Shown piece after piece: positions 34,020-43,489 of a stretch of DNA of 64,000 nt. Location: positions 124,001-188,000 of the forward strand of contig DASXVS010000048.1 in assembly GCA_036504095.1 (NCBI GenBank), written 5' to 3'. Position 1 is the first letter of the stretch. Every line of letters begins with the position of its first letter. Position numbers and translations under genes: made by a program. The notes under the pieces were generated by a model. The model searched no databases and was not told the origin of the DNA. It saw only the letters and a program-made list of their open reading frames with translations. The DNA is from Armatimonadota bacterium (lineage in GTDB: Bacteria; Armatimonadota; DTGP01; JAKQQT01).

Positions 34020-34406
34020 ATGGAAAAAGCAGTGGGACTGTGGATTGACCACCGGGAGGCCGTCGTTGTCACGGTCTCGGGCAAAACGGATGAAACGAAA
34101 CTGATTCCGTCAAACGTGGAGAAGCGCGTCGAGTATTCCGGCGGTGCGAAGGAAGTCATCGCCGAGGACCGGCTGGACCGCAAATACCTGGACCACCTCG
34201 CAAAGTATTACGCAGGGGTAATCGCGAGCATCAAGGGTGCGGAATCCATTTTGATTATCGGCCCGGGCGAGGCCAAACGCGAATTCGCGAAACAGCTTCA
34301 AAGTGAGGGCCTCGGCAAACGTATCGTGGGCATTGAGACGGCCGACAGAATGACGGATCGTCAGATAGCGGCAAAGGTCCGTCAGCGCTTTCTGGAGGCG
34401 AGCTGA
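34020..34406 (+). CDS. Small protein resembling bacterial eRF1-like (baeRF) proteins
   Basis: The 128-residue cytoplasmic protein begins EKAVGLWIDHREAVVVTVSG and ends with a helix region containing ILIIGPGEAKREFAKQLQ and IVGIETADRMTDRQIAAKVR. The IDHREA and GPGEAK blocks recall the eRF1 domain-2/baeRF family, and this is my best comparison rather than a firm call. The ATG at 34020 follows GGAAGG. It is 68 bp before a Nramp-related transporter. Confidence 0.55.
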   Translation: MEKAVGLWIDHREAVVVTVSGKTDETKLIPSNVEKRVEYSGGAKEVIAEDRLDRKYLDHLAKYYAGVIASIKGAESILIIGPGEAKREFAKQLQSEGLGKRIVGIETADRMTDRQIAAKVRQRFLEAS

Positions 34407-34473
34407 CGTTCAAGCCCCGCACGGCTAACCCAGGAAAGGGCGCCTGCCGGACGAAAGACAGGGAGATACAAGA

Positions 34474-35886
34474 TTGCACTCTAACGGGCCGCCAGCCGAG
34501 ACGCCTGGTGACATCATCGAGCCGACAGACGCCGTTTCCGTGGCGCAGGGCGCTGCCGATGACCTCGTGGACATCAAGAACGCGCAGACGGAAATCACGG
34601 AAGAGAAGCCGAAGCAGCGAACCCCGCTGCTGAGAATCGGCCCGGGCCTGATCACGGGCGCGGCGGATGACGACCCATCCGGAATAGGCACCTACTCCGT
34701 CGCGGGGGCTCAGTTCGGCTACCAGCTGCTCTGGCTGGCGCCGTTGTGCGTCCCGCTGATGATTGCGGTGCAGGAAATGTGCGGGCGTGTCGGCCTCGTG
34801 ACGAACAAGGGACTGGCCGCCATCATCAAGGAGCACTATTCCCGATGGCTGTTGTGGTGCGTGCTGGTGCTTCTGGTCGTCGCCAACACCGTCAACGTCT
34901 ATGCGGACATCAACGTCATGGCCGCTTCGATGAAGATGCTGTTCGGTCTGCCGTTCGCGCTGTGGGCGACGGCGCTGACGCTCGGGATGGTGGTCGCCCA
35001 GATCACCATCCCGTACAAACATTACGTCAAGTTCCTGAAGTATGCCTGCCTGTCACTGCTCGCGTATGTCGTCATCGCGGTCCTGCCGAAGGTCCACGCC
35101 GATTGGCATTCGGTCGCCCACCATCTGTTTATCCCGCATTGGAGTTCCAGGCCGGAATACATCCTGACCATCGTCGGCTTTCTGGGCACGACGATCTCTC
35201 CCTATCTGTTCTTCTGGCAGGCGGAGGAGCAGGTTGAGGATGATATCGCCGATGGCCTCACCGACGATGCGGGCCACCGCGCGAGCCGCGTCAAGCGTTC
35301 CGAGATACGGGCTGTTCGCGCGGACACCGCCGTCGGGATGATCCTCTCGCAGATCATCACGGTGTTCATCATCGTTTCCACCGCGGCGACGCTGCACGCT
35401 TCCGGCAAGACCGATATCAACACGGCGCAGGACGCGGCGCAGGCGCTGCTGCCGCTGGGCGCGTCAGCCTACTGGCTGTTCACTCTGGGCATCCTGGGCG
35501 TCGGGCTGCTGGCCGTGCCAACCCTCGCCGGGTCAGCCGCTTACGCGGTTGCTGAGACCGCCGGATGGCGCTTCGGCCTTTACCGGCGATTCAAGCGCGC
35601 GAAGGGGTTTTACGGCACCATCGCCGTCATCATCATCGTGGGTTACCTGCTGAACTTCGTGCACGCGATCAGCCCGGTGAAAGCCCTTCTGTACTCCGCC
35701 GTTCTCAACGGCCTGGTGGCGCCTCCGTTGATCGTGATTCTGCTCTTCATCTGCAATAACCGCAAGATCGTCGGCAAGAACGCGAACGGTTGGCTATCGA
35801 ATGCCCTGGGCTGGCTCGCCGTGGTCCTTATGACGCTGGCGGGGGGGCTTCTCATGTGGATGCTCTGCACCGGCAAAGCGTCGTGA
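34474..35886 (+). CDS. Nramp-related (SLC11) transporter with altered metal-binding motifs
   Basis: The 470-residue membrane protein has the SLC11 fold but lacks both canonical motifs. Helix 1 reads DDDPSGIGTY where DPGN is usual, and helix 6 reads TTISPYLFFWQAEEQ where MPHN is usual. Loss of the metal-coordinating Met and Asn is typical of Nramp-related magnesium transporters (NRMT). A 50-residue acidic N-terminus precedes the first helix. A TTG start at 34474 is supported by GGGAG 8 bases upstream. MntH elsewhere in the window is canonical, so the two probably carry different ions. Mg2+ specificity is inferred. Confidence 0.82.
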   Translation: MHSNGPPAETPGDIIEPTDAVSVAQGAADDLVDIKNAQTEITEEKPKQRTPLLRIGPGLITGAADDDPSGIGTYSVAGAQFGYQLLWLAPLCVPLMIAVQEMCGRVGLVTNKGLAAIIKEHYSRWLLWCVLVLLVVANTVNVYADINVMAASMKMLFGLPFALWATALTLGMVVAQITIPYKHYVKFLKYACLSLLAYVVIAVLPKVHADWHSVAHHLFIPHWSSRPEYILTIVGFLGTTISPYLFFWQAEEQVEDDIADGLTDDAGHRASRVKRSEIRAVRADTAVGMILSQIITVFIIVSTAATLHASGKTDINTAQDAAQALLPLGASAYWLFTLGILGVGLLAVPTLAGSAAYAVAETAGWRFGLYRRFKRAKGFYGTIAVIIIVGYLLNFVHAISPVKALLYSAVLNGLVAPPLIVILLFICNNRKIVGKNANGWLSNALGWLAVVLMTLAGGLLMWMLCTGKAS

Positions 35887-35974
35887 TGGGAGCGCGGGCC
35901 GGTGTCCTTCGGCCGGCCAAAAACCAGATCGGGCCGCCCCCGTGTGGAGAGCGGCCCGCTGGGTAGAGTCCGGC

Positions 35975-36121
35975 TTACGCCAGCTTGCCGCCAATGACGG
36001 TGATTTTCGTGCCGCAGGACGGGCAGAGGCCCTGGACCGCAGGTCGACCATTCTTGGTCTCGATCTGCTTCGCGTCCTTGATGTCCTTCTTTTCCTTACA
36101 CTTTACGCAGTAGCCTTGCAA
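35975..36121 (-). CDS. DUF5679 zinc-ribbon protein
   Basis: The 48-residue protein has two CxxC knuckles (YCVKCKEKK and GLCPSCGTK) separated by KNGRPAVQ, matching DUF5679. Its start is a TTG at 36121 with AAAGGAGG 7 bases upstream; the upstream frame is not needed. It probably binds one zinc. Function unknown. It is monocistronic and converges on the SLC11-like gene. Confidence 0.82.
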   Translation of the reverse strand: MQGYCVKCKEKKDIKDAKQIETKNGRPAVQGLCPSCGTKITVIGGKLA

Positions 36122-36372
36122 CGGGGTGCCTCCTTTTGCCGTTTTCACGGCGGATGGAAGTGAGACTGACAGCGGACGCCTAAGCGTCGCACTACAACGT
36201 TTATAGCACACTCACGCTCGAATACACAATGGTCAAGCAAGAATATGCGCGAAACGCAAAGAATCTTTTGGGAGCCAACCGTGTTTCACGCTGAGCGAGC
36301 GGGCATGTGACGCGGACAAACCTACTTTGTGGCGTTCCGGCGGGACAGCGGTCCTGCCGTGAAAAGTCCCCC

Positions 36373-37296
36373 TCAGCGCGGGGGGCGAACCGGCGCGTCC
36401 GCGGCCGCGGGCAGCGAGGAGAAGTGCCGCACGGCGTCGCGAAGGGTAGGCTTTCGGATCCACACCGTTTCTATGCGCGGCCCCAGCGTCTCCAGGATGC
36501 CCGGCAGCGCCGCGTCGGCCCGCCGAAGCCGCATGCGCAGGCCATCCGCCACGTGTTCCGCCTCGATGTGGAGCGTCGATCGCAGGTCTGCCGCCGCCGC
36601 GTCGTTGTCGAGGGTGCGTACCAGCACCTCCTCGCGGGCACACGCCGAGCAGAGGACCGGGGGCGCGCCGACAACAGCCACGCGCCCGGCGCTGAGGATG
36701 GCCACGCGGTCGGCCGAAGCCGCCGTTTCCGCATCGTGGGTGGCCAGAACGATGGCGCCCTGCTCGGCCTCCAGCCAGGCTTTCAGCAGGGCCGGCAGGG
36801 CCGACCGCCATTCCGGGTCGAGGCGCGCTCCCGGGTCGTCCAGCAGCCACGCAGCGGCCGGCGCGGCCCATTGCGCGGCCAGGGAGACCCGCGCGCGCAC
36901 CGAATCGGGAAGCGTCCGAATCCGGGCGCCCCGCACTCCGTCGAGATCCCACGCCCGCAACGCCTTCTTCACCCGGCGGTCCGCGCCGCGCCCAGTTGGT
37001 GCGGCCTTGTGGATCCGCCGTTCGATGAACCTCTCAACGGTCGCCGCGCCCGGCACGGTCTCCTCGCTGCCCAGGACGCGGGCCCGGCCGCGATTGGCGC
37101 TTCGCCCATCCACCCAAACGCGGCCCGATTCCGCGCCCAGCCCGCCGGACGCCACGCGAAGCAGCGTGGATTTGCCGGCGCCGGCCAGACCCATGACGGC
37201 GAGCAGGCAGCCGGGCTCGGCGGCCAGCGACAGGTCTTTCAGCGCCCACGGCCGTCCGTATCGCGCCCACACATGATCCCATTCGAGGCAGTTCAT
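36373..37296 (-). CDS. Orphan degenerate ABC ATPase
   Basis: The 307-residue protein is an ABC ATPase by layout. Walker A (GLAGAGKSTLL, about residue 37) and the H-loop (ATHDAETA) are intact. The signature reads LPDSVRARVSL in place of LSGGQ, and Walker B reads AWLLDDPGARLD with Asp replacing the catalytic Glu. The C-terminal 90 residues resemble the regulatory tail of multidrug-type ATPases. No permease is adjacent: tRNA-fMet lies upstream and a zinc ribbon downstream. It may be a weak ATPase or a regulatory subunit; transport activity is doubtful without partners. Confidence 0.75.
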   Translation of the reverse strand: MNCLEWDHVWARYGRPWALKDLSLAAEPGCLLAVMGLAGAGKSTLLRVASGGLGAESGRVWVDGRSANRGRARVLGSEETVPGAATVERFIERRIHKAAPTGRGADRRVKKALRAWDLDGVRGARIRTLPDSVRARVSLAAQWAAPAAAWLLDDPGARLDPEWRSALPALLKAWLEAEQGAIVLATHDAETAASADRVAILSAGRVAVVGAPPVLCSACAREEVLVRTLDNDAAAADLRSTLHIEAEHVADGLRMRLRRADAALPGILETLGPRIETVWIRKPTLRDAVRHFSSLPAAADAPVRPPR

Positions 37297-37389
37297 AGGT
37301 CACAGCATTATATGCGTGTCCCGGGTCATGCCCGTGTCTTGCCGCGGCGTGTCCCGGGCGTGGCTGTTCAAGATCTCCCGCATAACGCC

Positions 37390-37418
37390 TTGACATACCA
37401 CGCTGAACCCGGTATAAT
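37390..37418 (+). promoter_or_regulatory. Consensus sigma-70 promoter of tRNA-fMet
   Basis: TTGACA and TATAAT are separated by 17 bases, the full consensus, and end 12 bases before the tRNA. Confidence 0.85.
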
Positions 37419-37430
37419 AATCTCTGTTGA

Positions 37431-37507
<77 letters not shown>

Positions 37508-37514
37508 GAAAGAG

Positions 37515-37548
37515 TGCCGATCCGAAAGGGTCGGCATTCGTCGTTTTT
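37515..37548 (+). terminator. Terminator of tRNA-fMet
   Basis: TGCCGATCC and GGGTCGGCA form a stem with a GAAA tetraloop; a T-run follows at 37544-37548. Confidence 0.75.
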
Positions 37549-37804
37549 GGGCTCGCGGCGAGAACGTTCCGCGTGCGCCACCTCGGTGGGCCGTATCGGC
37601 GTGAATCTTGCACGTGAATACGTATGCAAGCAGGCTCGGGCCACATGTGTGGCTCTGGGAGCGGCCATGCGCGCGCGGCGTGGCGGAATTTGTCACACGC
37701 TTGCGCCAGTAAGGTCACGGGCTCCGTCTTTTGAAAACGGGGCCCACCCGCCCCCCGTGGCGGACACGTTCAACAGCCGCCATGGCGGCGGAAAGGACAA
37801 TCCA

Positions 37805-38644
37805 ATGCGATTGTGGATAGCTATCCTCGCGGCCGGACCGCTGCTCGCAGTTCCGGCCCTCGCGATCTCGCCCATCGACGGCGCAGGTCTCCACGCCAAA
37901 TTCGTGGGCGACTCAAAGGCCATTCAGACCAACGGCACCGGCTACGGAGACAACTTCTCGGAGCTGGACCAACTCTGGGCCACCAGTGACGGGACGAACG
38001 TCCACCTCGGCGTTTCGGGAAACATGGAGGCGAACGGAAACAGTGTTGTGGTGCTGTTCGATACCATGCCGGGCGGCAGCAGCGTGCTGAATGCCCCCGG
38101 CTCCTCGATTGCCGGACACAATGGCGCGTTGACCTTCGACGACGATTTCATGCCGGACTTTGGCTTCGCCCTCAACAACAGCGGCGGCACACTTTATGCG
38201 GACATGGTTGACTTCGGCGGCGCCACGTCAACCTATATCGGCAACGCTCCCGTGAACGGCGGACCGGGCGGAAGCGACCCGGCGGTTCAGTTTGCACTCA
38301 ACAATACCAACACGATGGGCGTCACATCGTCCGATCCCTCCGGCGCGGACACCGCGGATACCGGACTCGAAATGCTGATCGGCAGCGCGAAGATCGGGGC
38401 GGCCGGCTCCTTCAAGATGATGGTCTATCTGCAGAACCAGAACGGGCAATGGCTGTCCAACCAGTTCCTGCCCGGATTGCCGAACGGAACGGGAAACCTG
38501 AACAACGGGCCGGTTGACCTGCGAACCTTCACGAACGTGCCGCATCACTACGTGACCGTTGGATCGGCCATTCCGGAACCCGGCAGCCTCGCCTTCCTGG
38601 CGACGGGACTCCTGCCGCTTCTTGGCCTTCGCCGGCGCAAGTAA
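37805..38644 (+). CDS. PEP-CTERM exoprotein
   Basis: The ATG at 37805 gives 279 residues with a signal peptide (AILAAGPLLAVPALA). The C-terminus is IPEPGSLAFLATGLLPLLGL followed by RRRK, a complete PEP-CTERM sorting signal read by exosortase. The body is Gly/Asn-rich (TNVHLGVSGNMEANGNSVVV; DNFSELDQLWATSDG), of the sort seen in surface proteins with a predicted beta-sandwich. A GAAAGGA site precedes the start. No exosortase gene is in the window. A second PEP-CTERM protein is at 46720-47463. Confidence 0.85.
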   Translation: MRLWIAILAAGPLLAVPALAISPIDGAGLHAKFVGDSKAIQTNGTGYGDNFSELDQLWATSDGTNVHLGVSGNMEANGNSVVVLFDTMPGGSSVLNAPGSSIAGHNGALTFDDDFMPDFGFALNNSGGTLYADMVDFGGATSTYIGNAPVNGGPGGSDPAVQFALNNTNTMGVTSSDPSGADTADTGLEMLIGSAKIGAAGSFKMMVYLQNQNGQWLSNQFLPGLPNGTGNLNNGPVDLRTFTNVPHHYVTVGSAIPEPGSLAFLATGLLPLLGLRRRK

Positions 38645-38667
38645 CAAGCTAGAGGGTTGAAATGCAG

Positions 38668-38717
38668 AATGGAGGTTGGAAACCGGATATCTTCATCCGG
38701 CCTCCAACCTCCATTTT
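38668..38717 (+). terminator. Long hairpin terminator of the PEP-CTERM gene
   Basis: TGGAGGTTGGA pairs exactly with TCCAACCTCCA, with an inner CCGGAT/ATCCGG stem, followed by TTTTC. It starts about 25 bases after the stop. Confidence 0.75.
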
Positions 38718-38729
38718 CTAACGTGCAAC

Positions 38730-38805
38730 TGGCGCCCTCGGAGGGAGTCGAACCCCCGACTCAAGGCTTAGGACGCCCCAGCTCTATCCACTGAGCTACG
38801 AGGGC
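38730..38805 (-). tRNA. tRNA-Arg (CCT)
   Basis: The minus-strand cloverleaf has acceptor GCCCTCG/CGAGGGC, D arm AGCTCAGTGGATAGAGC, anticodon loop GTCCTAA giving CCT, T loop GGTTCGACTCC, and encoded CCA. It decodes AGG. Confidence 0.93.
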
Positions 38806-38973
38806 AACGGTATCGGCCGCGTTCAGCGCCACGCTCATTGTACCACTGCAGCCGAAGGGCCGTCAAAGTCGGTGCCCGGAGGGGGGCGGGCGACGACTCC
38901 GCCTATACTGCGCGACGTGACATCAACCCCGCACGCCCGTTAACCCGATTACCACTCCATTTACGAGGCCGCC

Positions 38974-39738
38974 ATGTCCATTCCCACGTCCGCACCATCG
39001 AATGCCCCTTTGCCCGCCGGAACGTCCTTTCAGCGCCGCGCGCCGGCTTTGGGCTGGTACGTTCTCGTTGCCGTTCTCGTCCTCCTGTGGCTTTGCCCCA
39101 TCCGCTCGGGAACGCTTCGGAATGCGATCCTTGCCGACGCGGCATTGGTATGGGTTGTCGGCCTCCTCGTCTGGCGCCGCCGGGCGGTAGCCCTCGTTCT
39201 TTTGGCCGTCGCAGCGGTCCTCGTCTTGGCGATTGCATTTGTGCCTGGTCGCCCGTCGGACCCCAGAGCACTCCGCGACCAATATGTGACGAGTCTGCGC
39301 GGTTACGAGGGCATACGGTACGTGTGGGGCGGGGAAAACCATCGGGGTGTCGATTGCTCCGGGCTCGTGCGCGGTGCTCTCGCGGAAGCTGAGTTCCGGC
39401 TAGGCGCCCGAACGCTGAACCCGGCGCTGTTGAGAGGAGCCTTTGCGCTCTGGCGCAACGATGCGACCGCCATGTCCTTACGCGATGGATACAATGACCG
39501 CGCGCGGCGTGTGGACGAGGTTCGCACCCTGAATAACGCTCGGGCGGATCTGCTCGCCCCGGGCGATTTCGCGGTGACGCCTGGCGGCAACCACACTCTC
39601 GCCTATCTTGGCGGCGGGACTTGGATCGCCGCCGATCCGATGCTCCGGGTTGTCAAGACGTATCGATCCCCAGACACCCGCGAGTTCTGGCTTTCGACGC
39701 GCCTCATCATCCTCCGCTGGCGCGTCCTTGAGCCGTAG
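38974..39738 (+). CDS. NlpC/P60 (C40) family cell-wall peptidase-like protein
   Basis: The 254-residue protein has two or three N-terminal transmembrane helices (about residues 25-92). An NlpC/P60 domain then shows the catalytic Cys in YVWGGENHRGVDCSGLVRGA (about residue 127) and the His in GGNHTLAYLGG (about residue 208). Membrane attachment of this domain is less common than secretion. The ATG at 38974 lies behind an open 170-bp leader. It may cleave peptidoglycan peptides or amide bonds near the membrane. Confidence 0.85.
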   Translation: MSIPTSAPSNAPLPAGTSFQRRAPALGWYVLVAVLVLLWLCPIRSGTLRNAILADAALVWVVGLLVWRRRAVALVLLAVAAVLVLAIAFVPGRPSDPRALRDQYVTSLRGYEGIRYVWGGENHRGVDCSGLVRGALAEAEFRLGARTLNPALLRGAFALWRNDATAMSLRDGYNDRARRVDEVRTLNNARADLLAPGDFAVTPGGNHTLAYLGGGTWIAADPMLRVVKTYRSPDTREFWLSTRLIILRWRVLEP

Positions 39739-40179
39739 GATCCCGGCGCAGGGATCCGGCATACGCCATCAATTTCCCGAATGGCGTGGTCCTAGCGAAA
39801 ACCACCGTCCCTTGCGGCCGGTAGAAACCGGCGGCAAGCCGCCCCAGGCAAACTGCACCGTCGCAAATGGTATGCGATCGCCCAATCTGCCGTAGGACCT
39901 CTCCCCCAAACGTGCGTGCGTGTTAAGGAAATAGACACCGGGCCGGGTTAAAATGTGACGAACCACTCTCTCATGCTAAGTTAAGCGCCCGCCGAACATA
40001 GAACCACGGCTCTTTGCGGTTTCAGATCATTTTTCTCGAGAAACCGCGTGACACACGCTCAGCACTACCGTTAACCCATTCAGAATTCATCCATCATAAA
40101 CCGGCCGCGGCGCCCGGGCACTCAGCCCGCCCCGCGTGCCCCAAGACTCATTACCCGCACTCATTCAGGGGATTCACAG
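39739..40179. other. Intergenic region before murA
   Basis: About 440 bp holds no gene. CCGGTAGAAACCGGCGGCAA near 39819 and other GC hairpins are present. A T-rich stretch near 40010-40040 may contain the murA promoter, but I could not define it. Confidence 0.4.
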
Positions 40180-41562
40180 TTGGACAAGATATATATAACC
40201 GGCGGAAAACGGCTTGAAGGCAGAGTCCGCATCAGCGGCAGCAAAAACGCCACACTGGCCGTTCTCGCCGCCGCTCTCACCAGCAAGGGGGAAGTCACCC
40301 TCCGAAACGTTCCCGAGATTGGCGACATCGATACCATGCTGGAACTCTTCGAAGTCCTTGGCGTCCAGATCCGCCGGACTCCCCAGGATCCGACCGAGAT
40401 CACTCTCAACTGCGCGAATCTGGCCACCAGCGAAGCGCCTTACGATATCGTCAACCGGATGCGCGCATCGTTCAACGTCCTGGGTCCCCTTCTTGCCCGC
40501 AACGGCCACGCTCGTGTGGCTTTGCCCGGCGGATGTGACATCGGGGCGCGCCCCGTGGATTTCCACCTCAAGGGGCTGGAGGCGATGGGCGCGGTTATCC
40601 ATGTGAACAAGGGTTACGTGGAAGCCGTGTGTCCGCGTCTGCGCGGCGCCAACATCCTGATGGATTACCCGTCTGTGACGGCGACCAGCCACCTGATGGC
40701 CACCGCCTGCCTCGCCGAAGGCCGAACGGTGATCGAAAGCGCGGCGATGGAGCCGGAAGTGATGGATGTGGCCGCTTTCCTGAGCAAAATGGGCGCGCGC
40801 ATCTGGGGTGCGGGAACGAAGACAATCGAGATTGAAGGCGTCGGCGAACTGGGCCCGTGCCGCCACAACATGATTCCAGACCGCATGGAGGCCGGCACGT
40901 TTGCGCTGGCCGCGGCCATCACCGGCGGCGAGATATTCCTGGAAGGCGCCATTCCCGAGCAGATGACGGCCACCCTGCTGAAACTTCAGCAGACAGGCAC
41001 CGTCGTCGAACCGCTCGGTTTGCCCGCCCGCCAGGATCACCTGGCCAGCGGTACCATCGCCGGCATGTTCGAGCCTGAAGGCCGCATTGAAACCGATACC
41101 GCCGTCGCCGCGCACGGCCTGATGGTCGTGGGGCCAAAGCGCCCGCAACCGGTCGACATCCGCACCATGCCGCACCCTGGCTTCCCCACGGACATGCAGC
41201 AACCCATGGCCTCGCTGCTCTGCATCGCGGACGGCTGCTCGCTCATCACCGAGACCCTGTTCGAGCGCCGATTCAAGTACGTCAACGAGCTCCAGCGCAT
41301 GGGCGCCAACATCCGCACCGACGGCCAGAGCGCCATCATCCTCGGAGTGGATCGCCTCATCGGCTGCCAGGTCCAGGCCAGCGATCTCCGCGCCGGGGCC
41401 GCGCTCGTTCTCGCGGGGTTGGTGGCCGAGGGCGAAACCGAGGTCGATAAGGTCCATTACATCGATCGCGGCTACAGCCAGATCGTGCGCAAACTGGCCG
41501 GCGTTGGCGCCGACATCTCCCGGCGAGACGTCGAAGCGCCGGTTATCGCCATGGCCGCGTAG
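40180..41562 (+). CDS. murA: UDP-N-acetylglucosamine 1-carboxyvinyltransferase with insertion
   Basis: The 460-residue enzyme adds enolpyruvate to UDP-GlcNAc, the first committed step of peptidoglycan synthesis. SGSKNATL supplies the catalytic Lys-Asn. [20 protein letters not shown] keeps the catalytic, fosfomycin-sensitive Cys (about residue 119). [10 protein letters not shown] and [10 protein letters not shown] are conserved. It is longer than the usual ~420-430: about 30 extra residues lie at 272-315, between KLQQTG and PVDIRTMP. The TTG start at 40180 has a weak GGGG site. Confidence 0.95.
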   Translation: MDKIYITGGKRLEGRVRISGSKNATLAVLAAALTSKGEVTLRNVPEIGDIDTMLELFEVLGVQIRRTPQDPTEITLNCANLATSEAPYDIVNRMRASFNVLGPLLARNGHARVALPGGCDIGARPVDFHLKGLEAMGAVIHVNKGYVEAVCPRLRGANILMDYPSVTATSHLMATACLAEGRTVIESAAMEPEVMDVAAFLSKMGARIWGAGTKTIEIEGVGELGPCRHNMIPDRMEAGTFALAAAITGGEIFLEGAIPEQMTATLLKLQQTGTVVEPLGLPARQDHLASGTIAGMFEPEGRIETDTAVAAHGLMVVGPKRPQPVDIRTMPHPGFPTDMQQPMASLLCIADGCSLITETLFERRFKYVNELQRMGANIRTDGQSAIILGVDRLIGCQVQASDLRAGAALVLAGLVAEGETEVDKVHYIDRGYSQIVRKLAGVGADISRRDVEAPVIAMAA

Positions 41563-41749
41563 CCGAAGCCTTCGGCAGGAATCCGGAAGCCAGGCGATCG
41601 GTAAACTCTCAAGTCCACCGGTCTCCCGGCTTCCTTATGATCCGGCTTGCTTCAAATTCCCCGTTTGCGCTTTCCGGCGTGGTATATTAGGAGAGAGGCG
41701 TTTGTTCGCCTCACCAACTCCAACCCTGTATCAGAGAGGATACTCCACG

Positions 41750-42355
41750 ATGAGGACACGGGCCATATTGGCCGCAGCGCTCCTGGCCACGATAACCCTT
41801 TCGGGCTGCACCCTCGCTCGCCAGGTCACCACCAGGAAATTCGATTTCACCCAGAACCTGATCCCTACGCGTAATCACGGCGACAAGTACGACACAGGCT
41901 TCTCCGACACCGGCGGCCCTATCGGGCCATTACCTTTCGACATCGTCATTACCGGCGACGTGCGAGACAAATATGACAAGTATCACGGAGGCGTGGATTA
42001 CGCTTACCTGACGTACAAAGCCCACACCACAGCGACGGCTCCGGTCCGCGTGAGGCTTTGGGCGACGCTTGGCACCAGCGTTGGAGACTGCCCTCCCGTG
42101 GTCAACGGCCAGGTACCGGAACAGGCGCAGGTTATCCTCGACGTCACCATCCCGGCCAACGGCTTGGTGGACAACGAATCCACCAAACCGTTCAACACCG
42201 AGGAACTCCGCAAGATAGTCGAGGCGCTGCTGATGCAGCCAAACAACTCCGCGGCGTGCGTCTACGTTGAAGCGGATTGCCCGGACGATCCGGCCGGCAA
42301 CGTGGAGGTAACCGACCTCAACGTGCTGGGCCGCGCCCACGGATCCCTGTTTTAG
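41750..42355 (+). CDS. Lipoprotein of unknown function
   Basis: The ATG at 41750 gives 201 residues. The signal peptide ends in lipobox LSGC with Cys 20, so the protein should be lipid-anchored. The mature part is beta-rich (FDIVITGDVRDKYDKYHGGV; VRVRLWATLGTSVGD) with no family recognised. AGAGAGGA precedes the start. A hairpin follows the stop, and the next gene converges. Confidence 0.78.
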   Translation: MRTRAILAAALLATITLSGCTLARQVTTRKFDFTQNLIPTRNHGDKYDTGFSDTGGPIGPLPFDIVITGDVRDKYDKYHGGVDYAYLTYKAHTTATAPVRVRLWATLGTSVGDCPPVVNGQVPEQAQVILDVTIPANGLVDNESTKPFNTEELRKIVEALLMQPNNSAACVYVEADCPDDPAGNVEVTDLNVLGRAHGSLF

Positions 42356-42380
42356 CGAAGCGGACAGCTATAACCAAACC

Positions 42381-42418
42381 AACAGCGGTCAGCCGAAACA
42401 AATCGACTGACCGCTGTT
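42381..42418. terminator. Bidirectional hairpin
   Basis: AACAGCGGTCAG pairs with CTGACCGCTGTT over 12 bp with a 14-base loop. It lies 25 bases after the lipoprotein gene and faces the convergent epimerase gene. Confidence 0.6.
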
Positions 42419-42553
42419 CGCGTTCTTAGCAGGTTGGCCCTCCGTGCCCGACGTTCCTGGTCGGGCCGCGGTGCCCGACGCGTCCGCCCTCAGTATGTCA
42501 GGCCTCCGTGCCCGACGCTCCTGCCCGAGACTTTTCACCGCCGGAATCCGCGG

Positions 42554-43489
42554 TCAAGCTCTGGGACGATAGTGTTCCGCCGTGATCCTGATGCCATCGT
42601 CGTAAGGCGTTGCCATCGACCCGAATGCCCGATCGAATTTGCCGGAATCGAACAGATACGGGCGATCGTACTGGTACACCATCTCGCCGGTCTCCTTGAT
42701 CGTCCTGTTGAACAGACCGCCGACGGTAAGCAGCCAGTTCGGGAGGAGCGCGACGCCATCCGGACCGCCCATGGCGGCGGCCGCCCGCGCGACAAATTCC
42801 CGACCGGTGAGGGGAGGCGCGGCCGTCGGCAGATGCCACGATTGCCCGAAAGCATCGTCCCGCCGAGCGAGCGCGTACAATCCCCGGGCGGCGTCGGGGA
42901 TGAACGTGAACGAATGCGCCGCGTCCGCGCTTCCCATCCACTGAGCCTTCTTGCCACGGGCGAGATTCGAGAACACCAGCAGGTTGGGGACGCTCGTGGC
43001 GCCGATTGCGGGGCCGTAGAAATCCGCGCTCCGGGCAATCAACGCGTTCACGTTGCCGGCAGCCATCTCATCGAGGAGCCGGCGCGCAATCTGCGCTCGA
43101 ACCTCCCCTTTCCGGCTGCTCGGATTGAACGGCGTTTCCTCCGTCATCGGCCCATCGACGATGCCGTACATGTACACGTTGTCAAAGAAGATCAGCCTGG
43201 CGGACGCTTCCCGGCAGGCCGCGATCACGCTGGCCATGATCTTCGGCCATTGATCGCGCCACGCTCGTATGTCGTAGGCCAGACCGGCAAGAAGATAAAC
43301 GGTGGACGAGCCGCGCACGGCGTCCATGGTGGCCTGGCCGTCGGTGAGATCCGCCTTTACGGCTTCCGCCCCCGGAACCGCGTATCCGCGCCGTGAGACC
43401 AGGCGAACGGGTTCGTCCGCATCCAGGAGGATCGGGACCAGCGCATTCGCCACCGCGCCTCCGGCTCCAAGAACTGTGTGAAGTGCCAT
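42554..43489 (-). CDS. NAD(P)-dependent epimerase/dehydratase-like SDR protein
   Basis: The 311-residue protein is an extended short-chain dehydrogenase. The nucleotide-binding turn is VLGAGGAVANALVPIL. The active-site region has FFDNVYMYGIVDGPM, where a Tyr is present but the usual YxxxK spacing is altered (Lys follows at RKGE), and RSADFYGP is typical of the family. It may act on a sugar nucleotide or be a non-catalytic NmrA-like member. The ATG at 43489 has no strong ribosome site. It is monocistronic. Confidence 0.78.
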   Translation of the reverse strand: MALHTVLGAGGAVANALVPILLDADEPVRLVSRRGYAVPGAEAVKADLTDGQATMDAVRGSSTVYLLAGLAYDIRAWRDQWPKIMASVIAACREASARLIFFDNVYMYGIVDGPMTEETPFNPSSRKGEVRAQIARRLLDEMAAGNVNALIARSADFYGPAIGATSVPNLLVFSNLARGKKAQWMGSADAAHSFTFIPDAARGLYALARRDDAFGQSWHLPTAAPPLTGREFVARAAAAMGGPDGVALLPNWLLTVGGLFNRTIKETGEMVYQYDRPYLFDSGKFDRAFGSMATPYDDGIRITAEHYRPRA

